Shown here: one piece after another, positions 34,562 to 49,500 of the stretch | Layout: each line of letters starts with the position of its first letter | Numbering within the stretch: the stretch's first letter is position 1 | NCBI GenBank assembly: GCA_037576195.1 | Contig: CM075101.1 | Coordinates: forward strand, 44,330,001 to 44,394,000 | Origin: Phytoseiulus persimilis | Taxonomy: Eukaryota; Arthropoda; Arachnida; Mesostigmata; Phytoseiidae | Length of the DNA: 64,000 nt | Reading direction: 5' to 3' | Notes under the pieces: model-generated | The model's input: only the letters and a program-made list of their open reading frames with translations | What the model was told of the DNA's origin: nothing | Database searches by the model: none | Position numbers and translations under genes: made by a program

Positions 34562-37500
34562 GTAAGCGACTCTTTCAATGAATCTGGGGTCAATAACTGA
34601 GTTCAACCAGGAGACTGGATGTTTCGTGGTTGAGCTTATCGAACTCAGATCCGGCCAAGCTCACTATCGGCTCCACGCAGGGACAGAGACGGAGTTCCGA
34701 GGCTCGAAAAGTATAGATCCGAAGTTCGAATCTTTCAACTCCTCCGGAAACACGCTAAATGTGTGCGTATTCCGAGAAAAAGTCCAGGCTCAATCACTCG
34801 TTGCGAAGACAAATCACCATGGTATACGTGTCGTATGATACGAAAACAATTGTCAACATACGAAGCTACAGCTACGAGGGGAAGAAGCTGCTTGACCCGT
34901 TTTTCCTATTCGAATCGAGTTCTCCTGCTCAGAGGTTTCATATTCGCGCCGCTCGCTCAACAGAATAGAATGATTAATAAGTTATTCAAAACATCCGGCC
35001 GAACAGCATCAACGGAAATTCTCGAACCCTGAGGCTGCAGAGCAATCGTTGCCCTGGGTAGCGCATCAAACTATCGGAATTCCTGCAAAACGCTGTCGAG
35101 AAATCGGTAACAGCCAGCTCCGATGTTTGCAATCTCCCTTGAGCAGTGATGCTAGCGCAGTTACGTCAGACCAGCGCATCGACGGACTGGAGACCGTTTT
35201 CACATCCCTGACAACAGGGATTTCTGTGAGCTCAGAAATGAAACAGCTTGATTCTGCTTATGTTTGCGACGTTGCTCCAGTACCCGCAATGTGACTTCGT
35301 CAGTGACGACAGCAGCGGCAGAACAATGCTATGATTTGTACTTTTGCTTGACTCTCACGCCTTTCATGACCTCAGTGGTGTCAAGTTCTTTTTTGTCCAC
35401 ATTCTGTGTCGCAAACGCTGCAGAACAGCAATTTTGGAGGCATCCGAGAATTATGAACTGACGACAGGATCAATAGTGTTAATCGTCGGCCGATAATCAA
35501 CGTACGACCGGATGGGAATGCTCAATAGACGAAGCCAAGGATAACATCCAACCGTGTTTCGGATGGTCATCGGTTCGTTGGTGTCTTGTTCGTTCATTCG
35601 TTCCCTTCCCCTTGCCATTCGCAAAGGTCATTCTTACGTTGATTCAGGAACACTCCTATTGAGCTGTCGAGTCCAGTCGAATCGCGCTGGCTTGTCTTTC
35701 AGTGGTCGTTCCGGAAATTGCTCTTCAGCTGATCTTGCCAAAAAAATCGAGTCCGAGAAAATTATGATTCCAAGCCGAAATCGCCGCAGCGAAAACATAG
35801 GAAGTCAATCGATGCTTTGGTCTGATCATTGATTTTTCGATTCATCACGATTTTCCCCTAAGCAATATCAAGAGTTCGCTGTTCGCTCGCAATGGGATCG
35901 TATCAATTTTTTCGCTTCACCTCTGAACGGAGGATCGGTTCTCAAATATTCTCTCCGGAATTCTCGCATCTAGATTCTCTGGTGCATCCCTCGCTCCCTT
36001 GGAGTTTCGTATTCGAGTTTAGTTTATGTGGGTTTTCCGGGCATTCGAACATGTCGAAAGTTGATTTTTTCTGGAGCTCAGCGAGGCTTGTGAAGTTTGT
36101 GCGCTGTGATGTGAACGCTCGTCCTTGGTTCCACCGTTCTCGCATTCGTGTAAAGCGGCAAAAAATCCTGGGAATCGAACGGTCGGTGGCGAGCGTGATT
36201 CCAGCGACGTTCATTCAGATCGAAGTTTGGGACGAAAACTGGCGTAACGTCTTCAGCTCATACGCAGTACCTGTTCCATTATTCGAGCCGGGAAACGAGT
36301 TCAAAAAGTGCCGCTGCCGTTGAATGGTGAACCGTAGCCTCGATTCTTTGACGAACGAACGCCCGTCCGCCAACCAACCCGTTCGCATTCTCACGTGGGC
36401 TTCTTCCTTAGGCGGTACTTCTTCGCGCGTACTATAAAGCCCACACACGTTCGCGCTAACGCACCCATGCGCATTCTAGCGGCAGCAGACGCGCAAAATT
36501 TCCGTCGAATGTTCCGAAGCCGTGAATGACGGAGACTGTTACGTGCACCGAGAGCTGGGCACGTAAGCTTTTGACACGAGCGACGATCTGATTGTCGAAT
36601 GAACCATTGACGTGACCGCTCGCTCCAGGTCCCGAACGGAGGTATTCGTGCTCAATCAAATTTCAATTTTCCCTCTCGCTCCTCCCTGGGTTCGATTCTA
36701 CAAGAGTCGAAAAATCATTGGGTGCTTTCTGGAGATGAAGAGGATTAGCGCGAAATACCCGCGGAACAGTTTCGTGGGGTTCGCCGTGGAATGAGATGGG
36801 GTTCGAGTTCTTTTAGTGGACGTGTATCATCATGTGGCGGCATTACGATCCATCGAACCGCGGAGTGTCGAGAAGCGGCAGCCAGTCCTGGCTGGAGGGC
36901 GAACGCGTGGCACACGAATGAGTCGATCGGTTTATCAAAAAATCTTCGACGCTATCAGCACTTGACCGCGCTCACTCATTGTGGTGATGTGGCTTTGCGA
37001 TTTCATTCGCTCCGCCAGCCACAGCTTTCCGTGGAAATCCACTTCCCATGGCACCGTCTGCTGCAATGGGCTTGCAGCGAGGGATCTCTCGCGAATCGAG
37101 GAATGCTCCACGATCGATCGATCGGACGTGGAAAGCTCATCCGACCAGCTCTCGTAGTTGTGCGAATCTGATGGAATTCAGATCGGGATTTTCACTCGCT
37201 CCGATGACTCGTGTTGATAAATACGTACAGTCATTGCGATAGAGGCAGAGGAGTCATTGACGCAGTCTCGAATCGAGTCCTGCTGTTTCATAGAGTTTCT
37301 CCCGACCGGTCCTTCTTCCTTCCCGAATATAAGTCATCGCCTCGGCCAGCGATGCACATCTGCTGCGCAAGCCCGATGCTACGTTGGCAATCTCTCCGGA
37401 TGACCTCGCAATGTCCCTTCCTGCATTCAGTTCGCTTTATCAAGTCTGTCAATGAACAGCTTACGGCGACCCTCTCCCAACGCGATGCTGGTGATGATTT

Positions 37501-40500
37501 GCGTTAAATCCACCTCCAGCAACGATCGCTGAATCGCTACGTGCCGTTCCAGCTCGCGCGGTTTCTCACGCAAACAATGAGGATTGAAATCTCTCGACGA
37601 GTATCGCTGCATCTTATCCTATCCTGTTTCCTGTCAAATGTTTACAACTCGTGGTTGCTGCTTTCCGTTTTGCCATGGCACGGTGACTTTCATGGTTATG
37701 GTGCGTCGTCCTCGTGCGAGATTTCAAATATGAGCTTGGTGGCAATATATCTTTTTCGAGTTATATAGGAGCGGCTGGCTACCTCGAACGGGGATTAGTT
37801 CCTAGGAGCGGAGCGGGAAAAAATCGGCTCCCGAAGCGTTCACTTGTTGGGGAGCGAGGGTATTTCCGTGGTGTCCGATTCGAGTGAAACTCCTTGTTCG
37901 TTGTGGGCTCGCCTCCCGATCGGGTCGAGCAGAAGAATACCAGGAGCGACACCGCTCGACAACTGCTCACGGATCAACTGTGATTTCCAGTTTCAGCGGA
38001 GGGGGCTGAGCGGTTGAACGGAAATTCGAACGTCGATTACCCTCAGGAAGAGCCCTTGTTTTGCGAATGATTTCCATATTGCCGCCATATTCCAATCGAA
38101 TGAATATCTTCCACCGAACAATTAAGTTCCTGCGCGAGCTACGGAAAGAGAGAAACCGATCAATATTTCGCCCGTACTGATTCCAGAACGGGCAACGCTG
38201 TTGTTCGACAGCGGCGACAGAGTCTTCGGCCTTCGAGCCCTACCGAACCGGACAGAAGTTCTGTCACGCGATATTCCAGATTAGCATCGGCCCCGCCGCT
38301 GCCGTCGCGTTTATTGAGCTCCATCGCGGAGTAACGTTCTCCCGAACCTGCGCTCTTTCGATCGCTGCCCCGTGTCGAAGTCCCAACAGCAAAGCCAGCC
38401 GCGACACTGACCTTCGCCACCGGCTCGGTGCACTCGCTGAAATCATATTTCGAACTCGGAGGTCAAGTCGAAGTTTATTCGAATTCCGCTTTCTGCTCTG
38501 AGACTCGCTCGGAGCGGCCTGAATGTTCTTCAGAAAGCTTCAACTCGGGATGAGGGTTGTTCGCTTTTGGAAGCTCCGCCGGAGCTCCGAATTTTCCGCG
38601 CGGCAGTGCCTGCCCTGATGGTTACGCCGTAGGTGCTCGCGTAATCGCGACAGCGATTGAATATCTATTCAGCCGCTTCAAATAATTATTCGGTCATCTG
38701 CGATTATGAGTATTGCTCGGTCGCAATTAGAGCAAATTGCTCGTCGAAGGTGAAGGTGGCGATGGAGTGAAGGCGAAAACGGACAGCGTCCGCGATGCGA
38801 ATGTAGTGACGCCTTCGAATCGGAGTTTTTCGGGCATCCGGCGCAGAGACAAACAGGCCGGGATCGCTGAGCCTGAAATTGTCAGCGTCTCGGATTAATC
38901 ACCGCAGCTGCTGGTTCAGAGAGATCGGACGTTGTTTCCACGATGAATCGAACGTCCGAATCTACCCATCCGCTCCTCGATTCTAATATATCCGGAACGT
39001 CGCCGCTAATGTCCCGTTCCCGATGAAGTCAGCGAATGCCAGCGCCCGTCAGACCGTTGGAGCTCAATTCGACGCTGAGCTGTACGGGCCCTGATCGGAT
39101 ACGAGTCGTGCTATTTCTGCGAGCTGATCGGGTCCTGATTTTTCGTGCGATTTTGAAAACGGGAGAATCTCGAGGACCGTCTGTGCGGTTCTTGGACGGG
39201 TATCCCCGGTGAGGAGCGGGACTCATTCGGATTTCAGTGTGTACCTTCAATAGTTTACGTCGGCTTTTGATCGTGTAGACGGCGATCATGGCCATGCGGA
39301 TGACCTTCCCGAACCAGTGACTAATTCGGTGCCAACGCTCTGATGTTGCGTCGGAACATTTTAGACGATATCGGATAGGTCATCGGTTAGGCAGGGGCCG
39401 ATGCTAATGACTTCGAGCAGTGTGCCGGCAACAATAGTCTTGAGACTGGTCAGGCGAACGAGCGCACAGTGGAACAGTCGGAAAACGGTCCAGCGTCTCG
39501 AAGTCCACCGAGTTTGGCGTTAGTGCTTGATAAAGATTCACTTCCACACTCCACCATGATGTTGGAAACAGCAGCAGCTGCCTGCCCGCCGGCCGGCCGG
39601 CCATGGTTCGGCGCCCTACATCGACGGCGACAACCACCATTGCTCTTATAGTCTCGCAAGAGTCCGACGCGCGGACGCGTGCTTCGGCCGCAGACGACCT
39701 GGCAGAGTCTGCGAACGTAATCCGAAACGCGGCGGAGTTCCATCAAGGTCGAATCGAGTCTGAACTCGGATGGCGAAAAGTCAAGTTCAGGCACCCGGGG
39801 TCGAGTCTCTCATCGCTCAAAACATGCGGGCGGGATGGCGGATCCTCCGATCGAGTCGCACTCGTGGCCTTCTTGCAGCGAGGGCCTGCAAGCTCTCAGT
39901 TCGTGAGACGGTTCGAGTGCTGTATCCACCGATATGCGGTCGAAGATGTTTGCCGGGTAGAAGGTTCCTTAAAAGACGCGCAGAGATGCTTCTGGGGCGA
40001 TACGAATGCTGGCTGGCTGGTTGACGGACAGAGTCATGGACTGACTGGCAGGGCTGCTCGGTTGGATTAAGAGCGTTGACCAAAGGCGCGGAGGTCGGTC
40101 CCCGTCACCGTACGACGAGACGGGCACCCGCGTAGAACAACTATGGCCAGCCGCTGGCAACAAAGTCGACGACGACGAAGAAGAAGATGGGAAGCGTTGG
40201 TAAGAAAAAAAAAAAAGAAGGTAACACAGACAGACGATCGCCAACCACCAGCGAGCCAGCCAGCCAGCTAGTCTACCAGACAACCCGAGCAACGGTAGAA
40301 GAGTGAGCGCGGCATCATCGTTGAGTGCCTTGACCCCAGGGGCCCCGAAAAAAAGACTGCTTGCCACTGCACAACAGGTACACCGAGACGAGGGAAGAAA
40401 AATACGGAATTTTTCAGTGGCTAATCGATCGCTCTAGAGGAGGATCCCGCTTCCTGACGAGTCGAGCTGCTGGCACCCCGGTGAACGAGATCTCGGCCCG

Positions 40501-43500
40501 ATATCCAGGGTCCGGGCTTTGCTTGACTCTCAGACTTCTAGTGCGGTCAACGGATCATGTCTTCTGAATCATGGCCTACGAGCCGAATCGGGAGGGCTGA
40601 GTCGCGTGTGCTGCCATGTGGGTATTCTGTATCTCTCGTCATCCTGATCGGCAGCGAGCCGCTCACGTTCGCAAAACATGGGAGCCCGAGCCTCCTCGTC
40701 TGAGAAACTTCCCCGATTCGTTGGGAGCTCGGCTTTCATCTCCACGAACAGCTCGTCGAAAGATAACGAAGCTGTGGAACGAACCGCGTGACCATACGAC
40801 GATTATGGGTGGCGTGGAGCCATCTCGAGCTTGGCATCGAATGCCCATCTCGAGAGCACGCTCGATGGCATTCTTGAAGAGAAAAGAAAGAGGTTAGTGT
40901 TCGGGGGAGCCCATGAGGGGAAGAAGAGATATGCATGAGATCCGAGGAATGTGGAATACTCGGTCAACCCGACGCGCCGAGGAAAACCCAGACGGTGAGC
41001 CGGGCCGCCCTCTTCAACACCAGGACGCCAAAACTCTGCCATTTTGTGGGAATCTAGGCGAATCATGTCGAAAGCTCAAATCGGACAGAAAAAACTACGA
41101 ATACGGAGAGAAGAACGTGGGGCTTGGAACCACCCGATTCGACGACATGGGAACTCATGGGTGCTGGCGGTTCGATTTCCGGAGGCGGCGGACACGCCGC
41201 GGATGATTTAGCGGTGGGCTCTTGGGCTAGTTACCACCCGTTTGAAATCAGAGCGGATTTTGCCCCCATGCGACCCCGGGCCTACCGAGGTGGGTGACCG
41301 GAAGCGGCAAAGTGCAGAATAGAATACTCTCTATCGCAGCAAGTGCATAGGTGCGGCTTATCGATTGGCATCCCGTGGCAACGATTTCCTCGGGACTGTG
41401 ACCGTTGCCCTTTGGGGAAAAGCTTGGAAAACCCCGAACGGAGGCGAGATCGCGACAGGAGAATGAATCTGGTGGCAGCCAACCTTCGTGATCGATCTAT
41501 GAAGCACGAGAGGCACGTGATGGAAGGGAAATGTCGCTCTTTGACGCCAGCCCGGCACCGCGTGGGCTCAAACAAAGTGCTGCGTGGCGCCGCCGTGGCT
41601 CAGGTGTGGGTTTCCAGTCCATTCTGTCACGTTCTTAGGCTCAGCAGAGAGACGCAGATCCATTGAAAGGAATCTTCCCACAGGCTGCCCACCCGCGGAT
41701 GGGCGCAGGCTCGGTCGCTTGCATGCGGACTCGCATTAAGCCGCAGTGGCGGGAGCGCCTGCTATTTTTGCGGAGCTTGGCCAAATATGGCTCTCGGCGC
41801 TCCTGAACGAAACCTTCCGAGCGAACGTACCATCTAAGCAGCCACCTGACCTTCTGAAAACGGAGCTTTAGTTTTCGCTCTGACCACCGGCTGACAGAGA
41901 ACGGCTCGTTTGCTTCGTGAAATTAATGACACCAGATTCAAGTGCGAAACAGCCGAGGGTCCCCGGGTTTCCTCTCCCTTGCGAGAATCATGTGCTTCAG
42001 CATGCTTGTTCGACCCATCGGTAAGGGACGGAATATTCCGTTCTGGGTTCCATTCTGATTCGTGCGATGTGCCCGCGTTGTTGTTGTCGTCGTCGCCCAT
42101 CGGGGATGCCTGCACCGGTGACAGCGTTGACGACGCAACCTCGATCGATAGGACTCGATGCGATGGAAGTGCTGCCTTCTGACTACCATCCTGGGCATGT
42201 TGATTACGGTTGCGGTGCATATGGCAAAGTTTGATATGGCCATGCTGGTAATGGTCATGTCGGTCACATGTACATGTTCCCGTCGTGCGAATTATGCCAC
42301 TTCCCTCTCCACGCTGACGCAGCTGCTTCGGACGCGGTGAACTCGGACGACGTTGTTGAACGACTGCGTTCCGGAAGGTTCGTGCAACGCCGGAACCAGC
42401 CTCGCTTGATTCCGGACATCGTTGCTTCCTTGCGGAGAGTTCGCACTCGAATCGAATCAATTCAGGACTCGGTCAAGCTGCCAATATCGTTGACGCTGGT
42501 CCGCTGTTTCCGTTGCTGGAAGCGGCTCCGAACGCTCCTTGAACGTTCCGAAGATGCAGATGATCGATGCGGAGTCGTTGTAGAACGTGCCGTCATTGAT
42601 GACGGCAACGGACTTCTTCCCCCTCAACGGACTCTCGACGTTGGCGGCGGCGGCGGAATTCTTGACGGGGGGTGAGGTGCGGTCTTCGAATTGAATGAGG
42701 TGTATCCGACCGAATGTTCTTGTGTGTTCGCTTGAGAAGTGTTCTGTTTATGCGCGTACGTACGACGAGTCTTGGGCAATTTTCCTGAATCGGCGTGTCG
42801 GGCGCTCGCAACGACTCCGATTCTATCGGGAAACCGTTGCGTCCATGAGCGAGCGGATGAATGATCTTTCAGTCGGTGTGAGGTGGCCGTTCCCGAACGG
42901 ACGGAGGAGCCGTCCGATGGCAAGGATACCTATCCGTCAGAGATATGAGCCTCTGGTCTATTGCCGCGCGCCGTACGTGGAGAAGCGCTTCTGAGAATCG
43001 TTGTCGCATTATTCGCTTCGTCAGCCTGCGCGTCGCCGAGTCGACTGATCTTTGGGAGCTCCCCGGTCTTCCGCACCCACGCGAGGACTCTTGACAATGA
43101 CGCTTCTAGCTGGAAGACGATGGAAGCGACGGTGCAGCTAGCCGATCGTTCCTAGACTTTGTGAGATCATCACTTCGGAGAATCGGATCGTCGGAAGCGG
43201 ATCGCCATCCGCTCGCTCGGAAGCCTCCATCGTAGAATCCGTTCTCCCGAAGCGGTCAGCCTGGTGGTACTGCAGCGACGCCGAGTACCATTCGGTGCAC
43301 GATGTGCGTTGGGCAGGGAATTCGCCTCGCGAGTTCAGTGGATCGAGTCTGTTTCGCGAAGCTCACTGAGCCTCGCTACTACCGCTGTGTTTGCTAGAGT
43401 CGGTGGCTCTTTGCTTTGATTTCTTTCCTGGCGAGTTGGGTATCTAGCTCTTGGCTCGATGGGGTCGTTCGTTCGACGGGTCTAGCCTCACTCGCTCACT

Positions 43501-46500
43501 CAGTGTTCCTCTTTGTCAGTCGACTCGCTACGTGGCTGGCTCTGACTCGCTCGGACCTCTTTCTTTATTCTTCTTCTTCGTCTTTTTTTTCGTTTCAATG
43601 TGAAAGGGGCCCCCTGCTTCTTCTTCTCGGTCTCTTCTTCGTCGTCGTCGTCATCTTCTCCTCCGTGAGGAGCTTAATGGTGACCCGTCCGTCTGTCTGT
43701 TCGTCTTTTTATCCGTCGTCCGTCTGTGAATCCGTGTACACAGAGCCAGGGGTTTGCTGTCTGCCTCGCTCACGGCTTGAAAGGTAGCAACCATCAAGTT
43801 TGACGGTTCTGTTATGATTTGCTATCATGTGAGCTCACGATCGCCACACTTGGAACCACGCCTGATATTTTATTACACTCAGCGGCGGATTCGGATCGAT
43901 GTTCCTTCTCGACACTCCCGCTCAGCATCGGAGCCTGCGTTTTGGAGTTCGTCCTCCGGTGCCAGTGGTTCTCAGATCCGTTCCATCGTTGGAGCTGGGC
44001 CAGACCACACATTCCCTGTTTTGAAATCACGGTTCGATTCTATGTATTCTGGTGAATATATTCCACCCTGCACATCGCCTTCGAGTCCTTTTTGGAGTGC
44101 CAGCTCTGCATCCGCGTTCCACTGACTGAGAAGATGTGACGGAAGCACGCCGACTTGGAGCTCTGGAGGAAAAATTGAACACAAGCGGAGGAATCGATTT
44201 TGAGGCGAGCATGAGCTCCACGGTCTCAGTAGGCGCAAAAAACTCGTTTCTCCGATTACCCGCCCTCCTACCCGACGGAATCATTTCGTAGTGTCGCGCT
44301 TCGTGTATGACCTCCTGGCAGATTGTTGTCGAATCAGTCTCGCGACATTCCATCAGCCGGGAACGCCATACTGTCAGGGACGAGGTCAGATCAGCGGATA
44401 CTCACCATTTGAATATGCTCCATCTACAGGCATCTTGACAAAATGAACGAGCATCCTGCCCTTGGTCCATTTCTTGGTCTCAGGCCACCAAACTGTACGG
44501 ATGCCGTAAAGAAGCATCCTTTACTCCACCAATACATCGTTGATCCATCACTTCCCCCAATATTCATTCATTGTCGCGCGTTAACGTGACATTGCTCGAC
44601 GCCGGATTCGAAAGGAAAATATCCGCGCTCCTCTGTCGAATCCTCACTCCGGCGATAGGGGGGGGGGGGGGGGAAAGCAGCCGAAGGCAACCGGCGATGA
44701 GAACTAGACTATACATGATCACGATCATCGTTAGAATGTCATGAATGAATGCAATGATCGATCGGATGATGGAAAGCAACTCGAGCTCCCTTCTCCATCT
44801 GTGTCTGTATCGAAATTATTCCGGACATCCCTTTGCCGAGACTGTCACAAGAGCGATGACGATTGGCTAGCGGGAGACTGCATCAAGAAGGAAGGAAGGA
44901 AAGCCGGCCGGCCGTTTAACCGCTATCTTAACGGTGGTCGTCGGTATTTGACGGCTTGAGCAGAGGAACAAGCGAGCCGGAGAAGTCAAGCGGCGGATGA
45001 GGAGGCCTTTAGTGACGGCGGGGATAATTAAACTCAATGAGAGTTGTTGTTGTTGTCGTCGTCAGCGTCTTCGAAGCTTAGACCTCCTCATCGACATCTC
45101 CGTAGACGGCTTTGACGACGACGGCGTCGTTGTTGTCGCTGGCTCGCTCGGCCGTACACAACTAATTGTGAGAGGGCAAGATGCGATCTTTTTCAGACAA
45201 CGTCCACGGTGGCAGACTCGTGCTCTTCCCTGGTTGTCTATTGGTTTTCTGGCCGACCATGCACCTGCACATAATTTGAATCAGGCCCGGCTGGCCAAAC
45301 CTTCGGGTTTTGTTCGCTCACAAACGATTTTCCGATGGGTACGGCTCATCGGAACTGATCGCTCATCGGAGACGCAGTACGAGTTACTGAATGATTCGAC
45401 GCCTGACGGCTGAGAAGGATGTCAAGCCGATTGCGCTCGGAAAAACGTTCGGGAACGATTTCGGTCCGGTTTCATTCCCTGGGAAACCGTTGAGACCCGT
45501 CCTTCAGGAACAGCTCCACCCTCATAGAGCGTCTCCGGGAGCCTTCCCTCCCCGGAAGTATATTTAGACGGAAGATCCGCGAACAATGTGGGAAGCGCCC
45601 CTCTCTCGAATGCGGTACGCATCGCGCGGGACACCCAAGCCCATATCTGTGATTCCCGAGTTAGGTTGGGCAGAACGGAGGGGGTTTCCGACGATAAAAA
45701 CTACGATTCGTCGTCGAGCACGTAGTTATCGGAGATTCGTTGTTTCCCGAACGGATGAGCAACTTTGACAGACTTCGACGTGGGAGCGTTACACTGACTG
45801 AGCGTTTCAGTTTTTCGAATGGGCATCACAGCACGGCAAAATTAAAGAACCCCCAAGCCGGACGGGAAGACAGGAGTGACAGCGATAATAATCATGGTAA
45901 TATGCGGTGAACTGTCCTGCTTTCGGTCGTGTGAGATTCCTCCTCTTGTTGAACGAGCGTTTCCGGCGGTTGGCGCTCGGCCGCCGTGAAAAGAAAAGTA
46001 CGTTGCTCACGGCGTACGCACCTCGCGTAGCCTGTTAGTTGGACTGGCCGTCTGCAGTCAACCAGGCAGCCAGCTAGGTGAGCGCGGGGTACTCAAGCAA
46101 GCACAGAACGACGGTTGCTCGTCGAGATGAACAATGAGACGGTTGGAGTCGCTGCTGGCTGCGAACGATCCGAGCAGAAAACGGCGACCTGCGATCCAGC
46201 GACAACGACGGCGGTTCCGCCGGAAGGGACAACCGTTGGCAGTACCCAAAAAAGATACACAGCACTCAACGGCAGTGTTGCTCCATTCATAACCAGAGAA
46301 CCGTTGGTCTTCCCGCGGACCGATTCCGCGTGGCGCTCTCTCGGGGCATCTCTTGGAGAATGCATTCCGAGTTTCCCCGTCGAATGTTTTAAACCTTGCG
46401 ATGGCGGAAGATTGTGGAATATGTGTCGGAGGTAGTGAGCCTCGATGGCTCTGTTGCTCGCTGTTCGAGAGCAGCGGCAGTCACAACGCCCGACTACGAG

Positions 46501-49500
46501 GAGTGGAAAGAAGATAGAGGAGAGATGAAGCCAACTTTATGAGTGGCGTCCCGGATGCGACTGTCACGATCCGGCAACGAGAAGAGATCGACTCGCGAAC
46601 ACTTCTTACTGTGATCGCGTTGGCCGCTCGCATTTTGGCCCTAAAGCCGAGCGAGGAAGAGATAGTGCGAGTGAGCGTGCCTGCCTGCCTGCACGGTTAT
46701 TTGCGTGCGTGCAGGAGTGCGGTTTCTATCGTTATTGCCATTTATTACTCAACGTTGTAGGGAGATTTATGGAAGCCATGCTCGGTCGGTCAGTCAGTCA
46801 GTCACTCGTTAGCCGTGGCCATTCTTATCCTAGATCCAGAGTCTACGGTCGATGTCGATGATGCGGCAGTGAACGTTTACGTCCAAACTATTTAAGGAAG
46901 TTACTCAATGTCAGCGGCCCCCGCCTCCTGTCCCGGCCTGGAAGCTCGCGATTGCGTCACCGGAGTCGTTGCGCCTCGACGACCACGACCTGGAGCGTCT
47001 TCCAGCGCACTCTCGGCAAAGTCCCGATGTTCTCATTCCAAAGGTCGTTCTAGGGTCCTGACCCGGGAACTGTGGTTGAAAATAGAAGCGAGCGCGGATG
47101 GGAGGCTCGAGCGGAGAGTTTTTCGAAAGAACTCGCGGGCAGAACGGGAAACGAGCCTCGAACGGAAAGACTTGTGCGTCGTCTGACGTAACTCGATTGA
47201 CAATCCATCATCCGACGAACTGCATGCGATTGCCCAACGAGAAGAAGCTCGCTATCCCTCGTTCCTGATCTGAATCGAAGGGCATTGTTGACGCAAGCGC
47301 CACGTTCAGCTTTGGCGGGGCGAGAACGAGCGTTCGAGATCATTGCGAGATCGGCCCGAGATTCACCAAATATCGCCGAAGGATCATTTGCCCGACGCCG
47401 TCGTTCGAGGAGGGACGGCAGCGGGCACTGATATCGAATCCCATCTCAGGCTCTTCCTGAGCCCGAACTCCTTCTCTTGTGAGCCTTGGTCTCCGAGTAC
47501 ATCCTCGTGTGGCCTTGACCCACATGCTTGCCCTTCCCTTCGGATGAACTTCAGAGGCAACCGGGCAGGCCTTATACGTGCGCCTTGCAAGAGCCGTCGT
47601 TGTGTCTGATGTTGACGGAGAATCCTTTCGAGGAGCGGAATATTGCCTGGGAGACCTCGGAGGCGACGACGGAGAATCTCTCCGAACATGGAGCCCTGGG
47701 CCCCGTCTCCGTTGATTCGAGTTCGCGCTGCGCTGCTGACTGACTGCAAGCTGCACTGCGTTCGGCAGCTCGTACTTGAGAATATTCCTCTGCAGCCTCC
47801 GGTCTGCTCCGCTGTCGTTCTCGGCGATGGGCCTTGACATTCAGGATCGGGACGGGGCTCAGAGCCGCTGCCGAAGAGGAACAATCGTTCGAGAAAGGCT
47901 TCCCCGCGAGTTTGTCTCATACCGATGTGCTCTCTGAACGAGTGACACAGATCCAAAGCTGAAAACATTCTGGAAAAACTTATGCTGCGGAATGTCCACC
48001 ACGTTACTGTTGCAGTCTACGGGGACGACGAGTTTATTGTTGTTGGCCTTGTCGCCGACAGCAACGAGAGAGGGTAGGAGCCAGGAAGTGTGGAAACTAT
48101 TGGAGCTCCGGAGCAAGCTACTGCCACACGCAGGTCGCCTGCGCAGGACGGAAGTCCCGACCGACAGAAGAATGGGCCTCGTGGATCGATGCGCGATTCA
48201 GGACTACGAGACATGGGCGGGCCCTGGGATCCTTTCCTGCGGGCTGCCGGCGTGCTTCGGTGGCCGTCTGGCGGCTCGCCCCTCAGGCCAGACTGGGTGA
48301 GAGAACTCTCAATGGACGTGCCGGAAAACTAGGAGAATGAGTTGCTCCCGCTCACGGAATGAGGATACGCGAGCGAAAGAGAGCTGGAAAGAACCCGGTC
48401 GGAAGGGGGAGAGGAGGGTAGGAAGAGGTGAAGGAACGCGAGGAAGAGGAAAAGAACCAGGGGGGAGGGGGGTTGAGGGGCGGTCGTGTTTCTAAATATA
48501 GAAGCGGCTTTTTTTCGGGTATGCGGGTCGTTCGTGGGGGCATTCCCTTCCTCCCCCCTACCCCTCCTTTCGTTCTGCGCGCCGGCCCCATTTCATCCAT
48601 ATTTTTCCCTTGTGCGTTCGTTGTCTTATTTTTGCGTCTGTGTTCGCAATGGTTTTCTTACTGAATCTGAACACCTCTCTTGATACTTCTCCGGAGAGAG
48701 TCCGCCTCTTTGTTTCTGTCTCTCGTGCGAACTCCGTTGTTCCTCTTCCATTTTCGCCCCTCAGTCGTCGCTCATCCTTTCGGAATACCCCAAACATGCC
48801 GCAGTGTTGCCGGGCTCTTCCCTATGACCTTTCTCCATTGTTGGGGTTTGAGCAGCTCTCGAGCCTCAGTTCTGCCCTTGGCTCAAAATCCAATCCTCGA
48901 GAGACAGAGGCGCGAGCTGAACGCTCAGCCCTCGACAGGATCTCGACAAACTTCCAATCAGGTGCACGCCCGTATTCGGTGATTGCATCGATTCGTTAGT
49001 GCATGTCGTCACGTGGTTCTTTCTCTAAATCCTTCAGAACCTGAATCCAACTCTATTCGCCCCTATGCTTGCCAAAATACGCGCCATGAGCTTGGCGAGA
49101 AGGGACCCTGTAGCACTCAACAGTTCCGGGTGCTCAGACTATCCGGAAAGTCCTCTGGAGTCCGTATGAATGTCGGATTGGATGAGAGGAGAACTTTCGG
49201 GCGATGGAAATGTTCTCGCAGGCCGTGCGTGGAGCGGGTCAATCTGTCGAACGAGTGACAGGATCGTTAGCGTTTCATCAAGATGCAACAGCTTGCCCTC
49301 TTAGCTGTCTGATCGTCATTGAACGGCGTCATCGCATCGTCGCAGTTGCCATCAACACCGTCATCACCGACATCGCGATCGGATTGACTCATGAATAAAC
49401 GTCGAGCTCTGTGTGTCATACTGGATGACTAGCGCTGAGCTGATCTGATCCGGGGAGATAGATCTCTACCTTCAGCTTGCTTCTAGTCAGCCTGGCCGCG

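Noticed and set aside
41834-42680. Minus-strand frames of 208 and about 65 aa in the MKP intron
   Set aside because: They overlap open frames on the other strand, lack a recognised domain and have no consistent splice structure.
43963-43975. CAGTGGTTCTCAG, a hAT-like terminus
   Set aside because: I found no matching inverted end or 8-bp duplication nearby, so it may be chance.
47268-47288. Minus-strand M-P-F-D start, considered as ERGIC1 exon 1
   Set aside because: It continues S-D-Q-E instead of the expected Arg residues, has no donor in phase and lies beyond the MKP gene; the site at 26448 fits fully.
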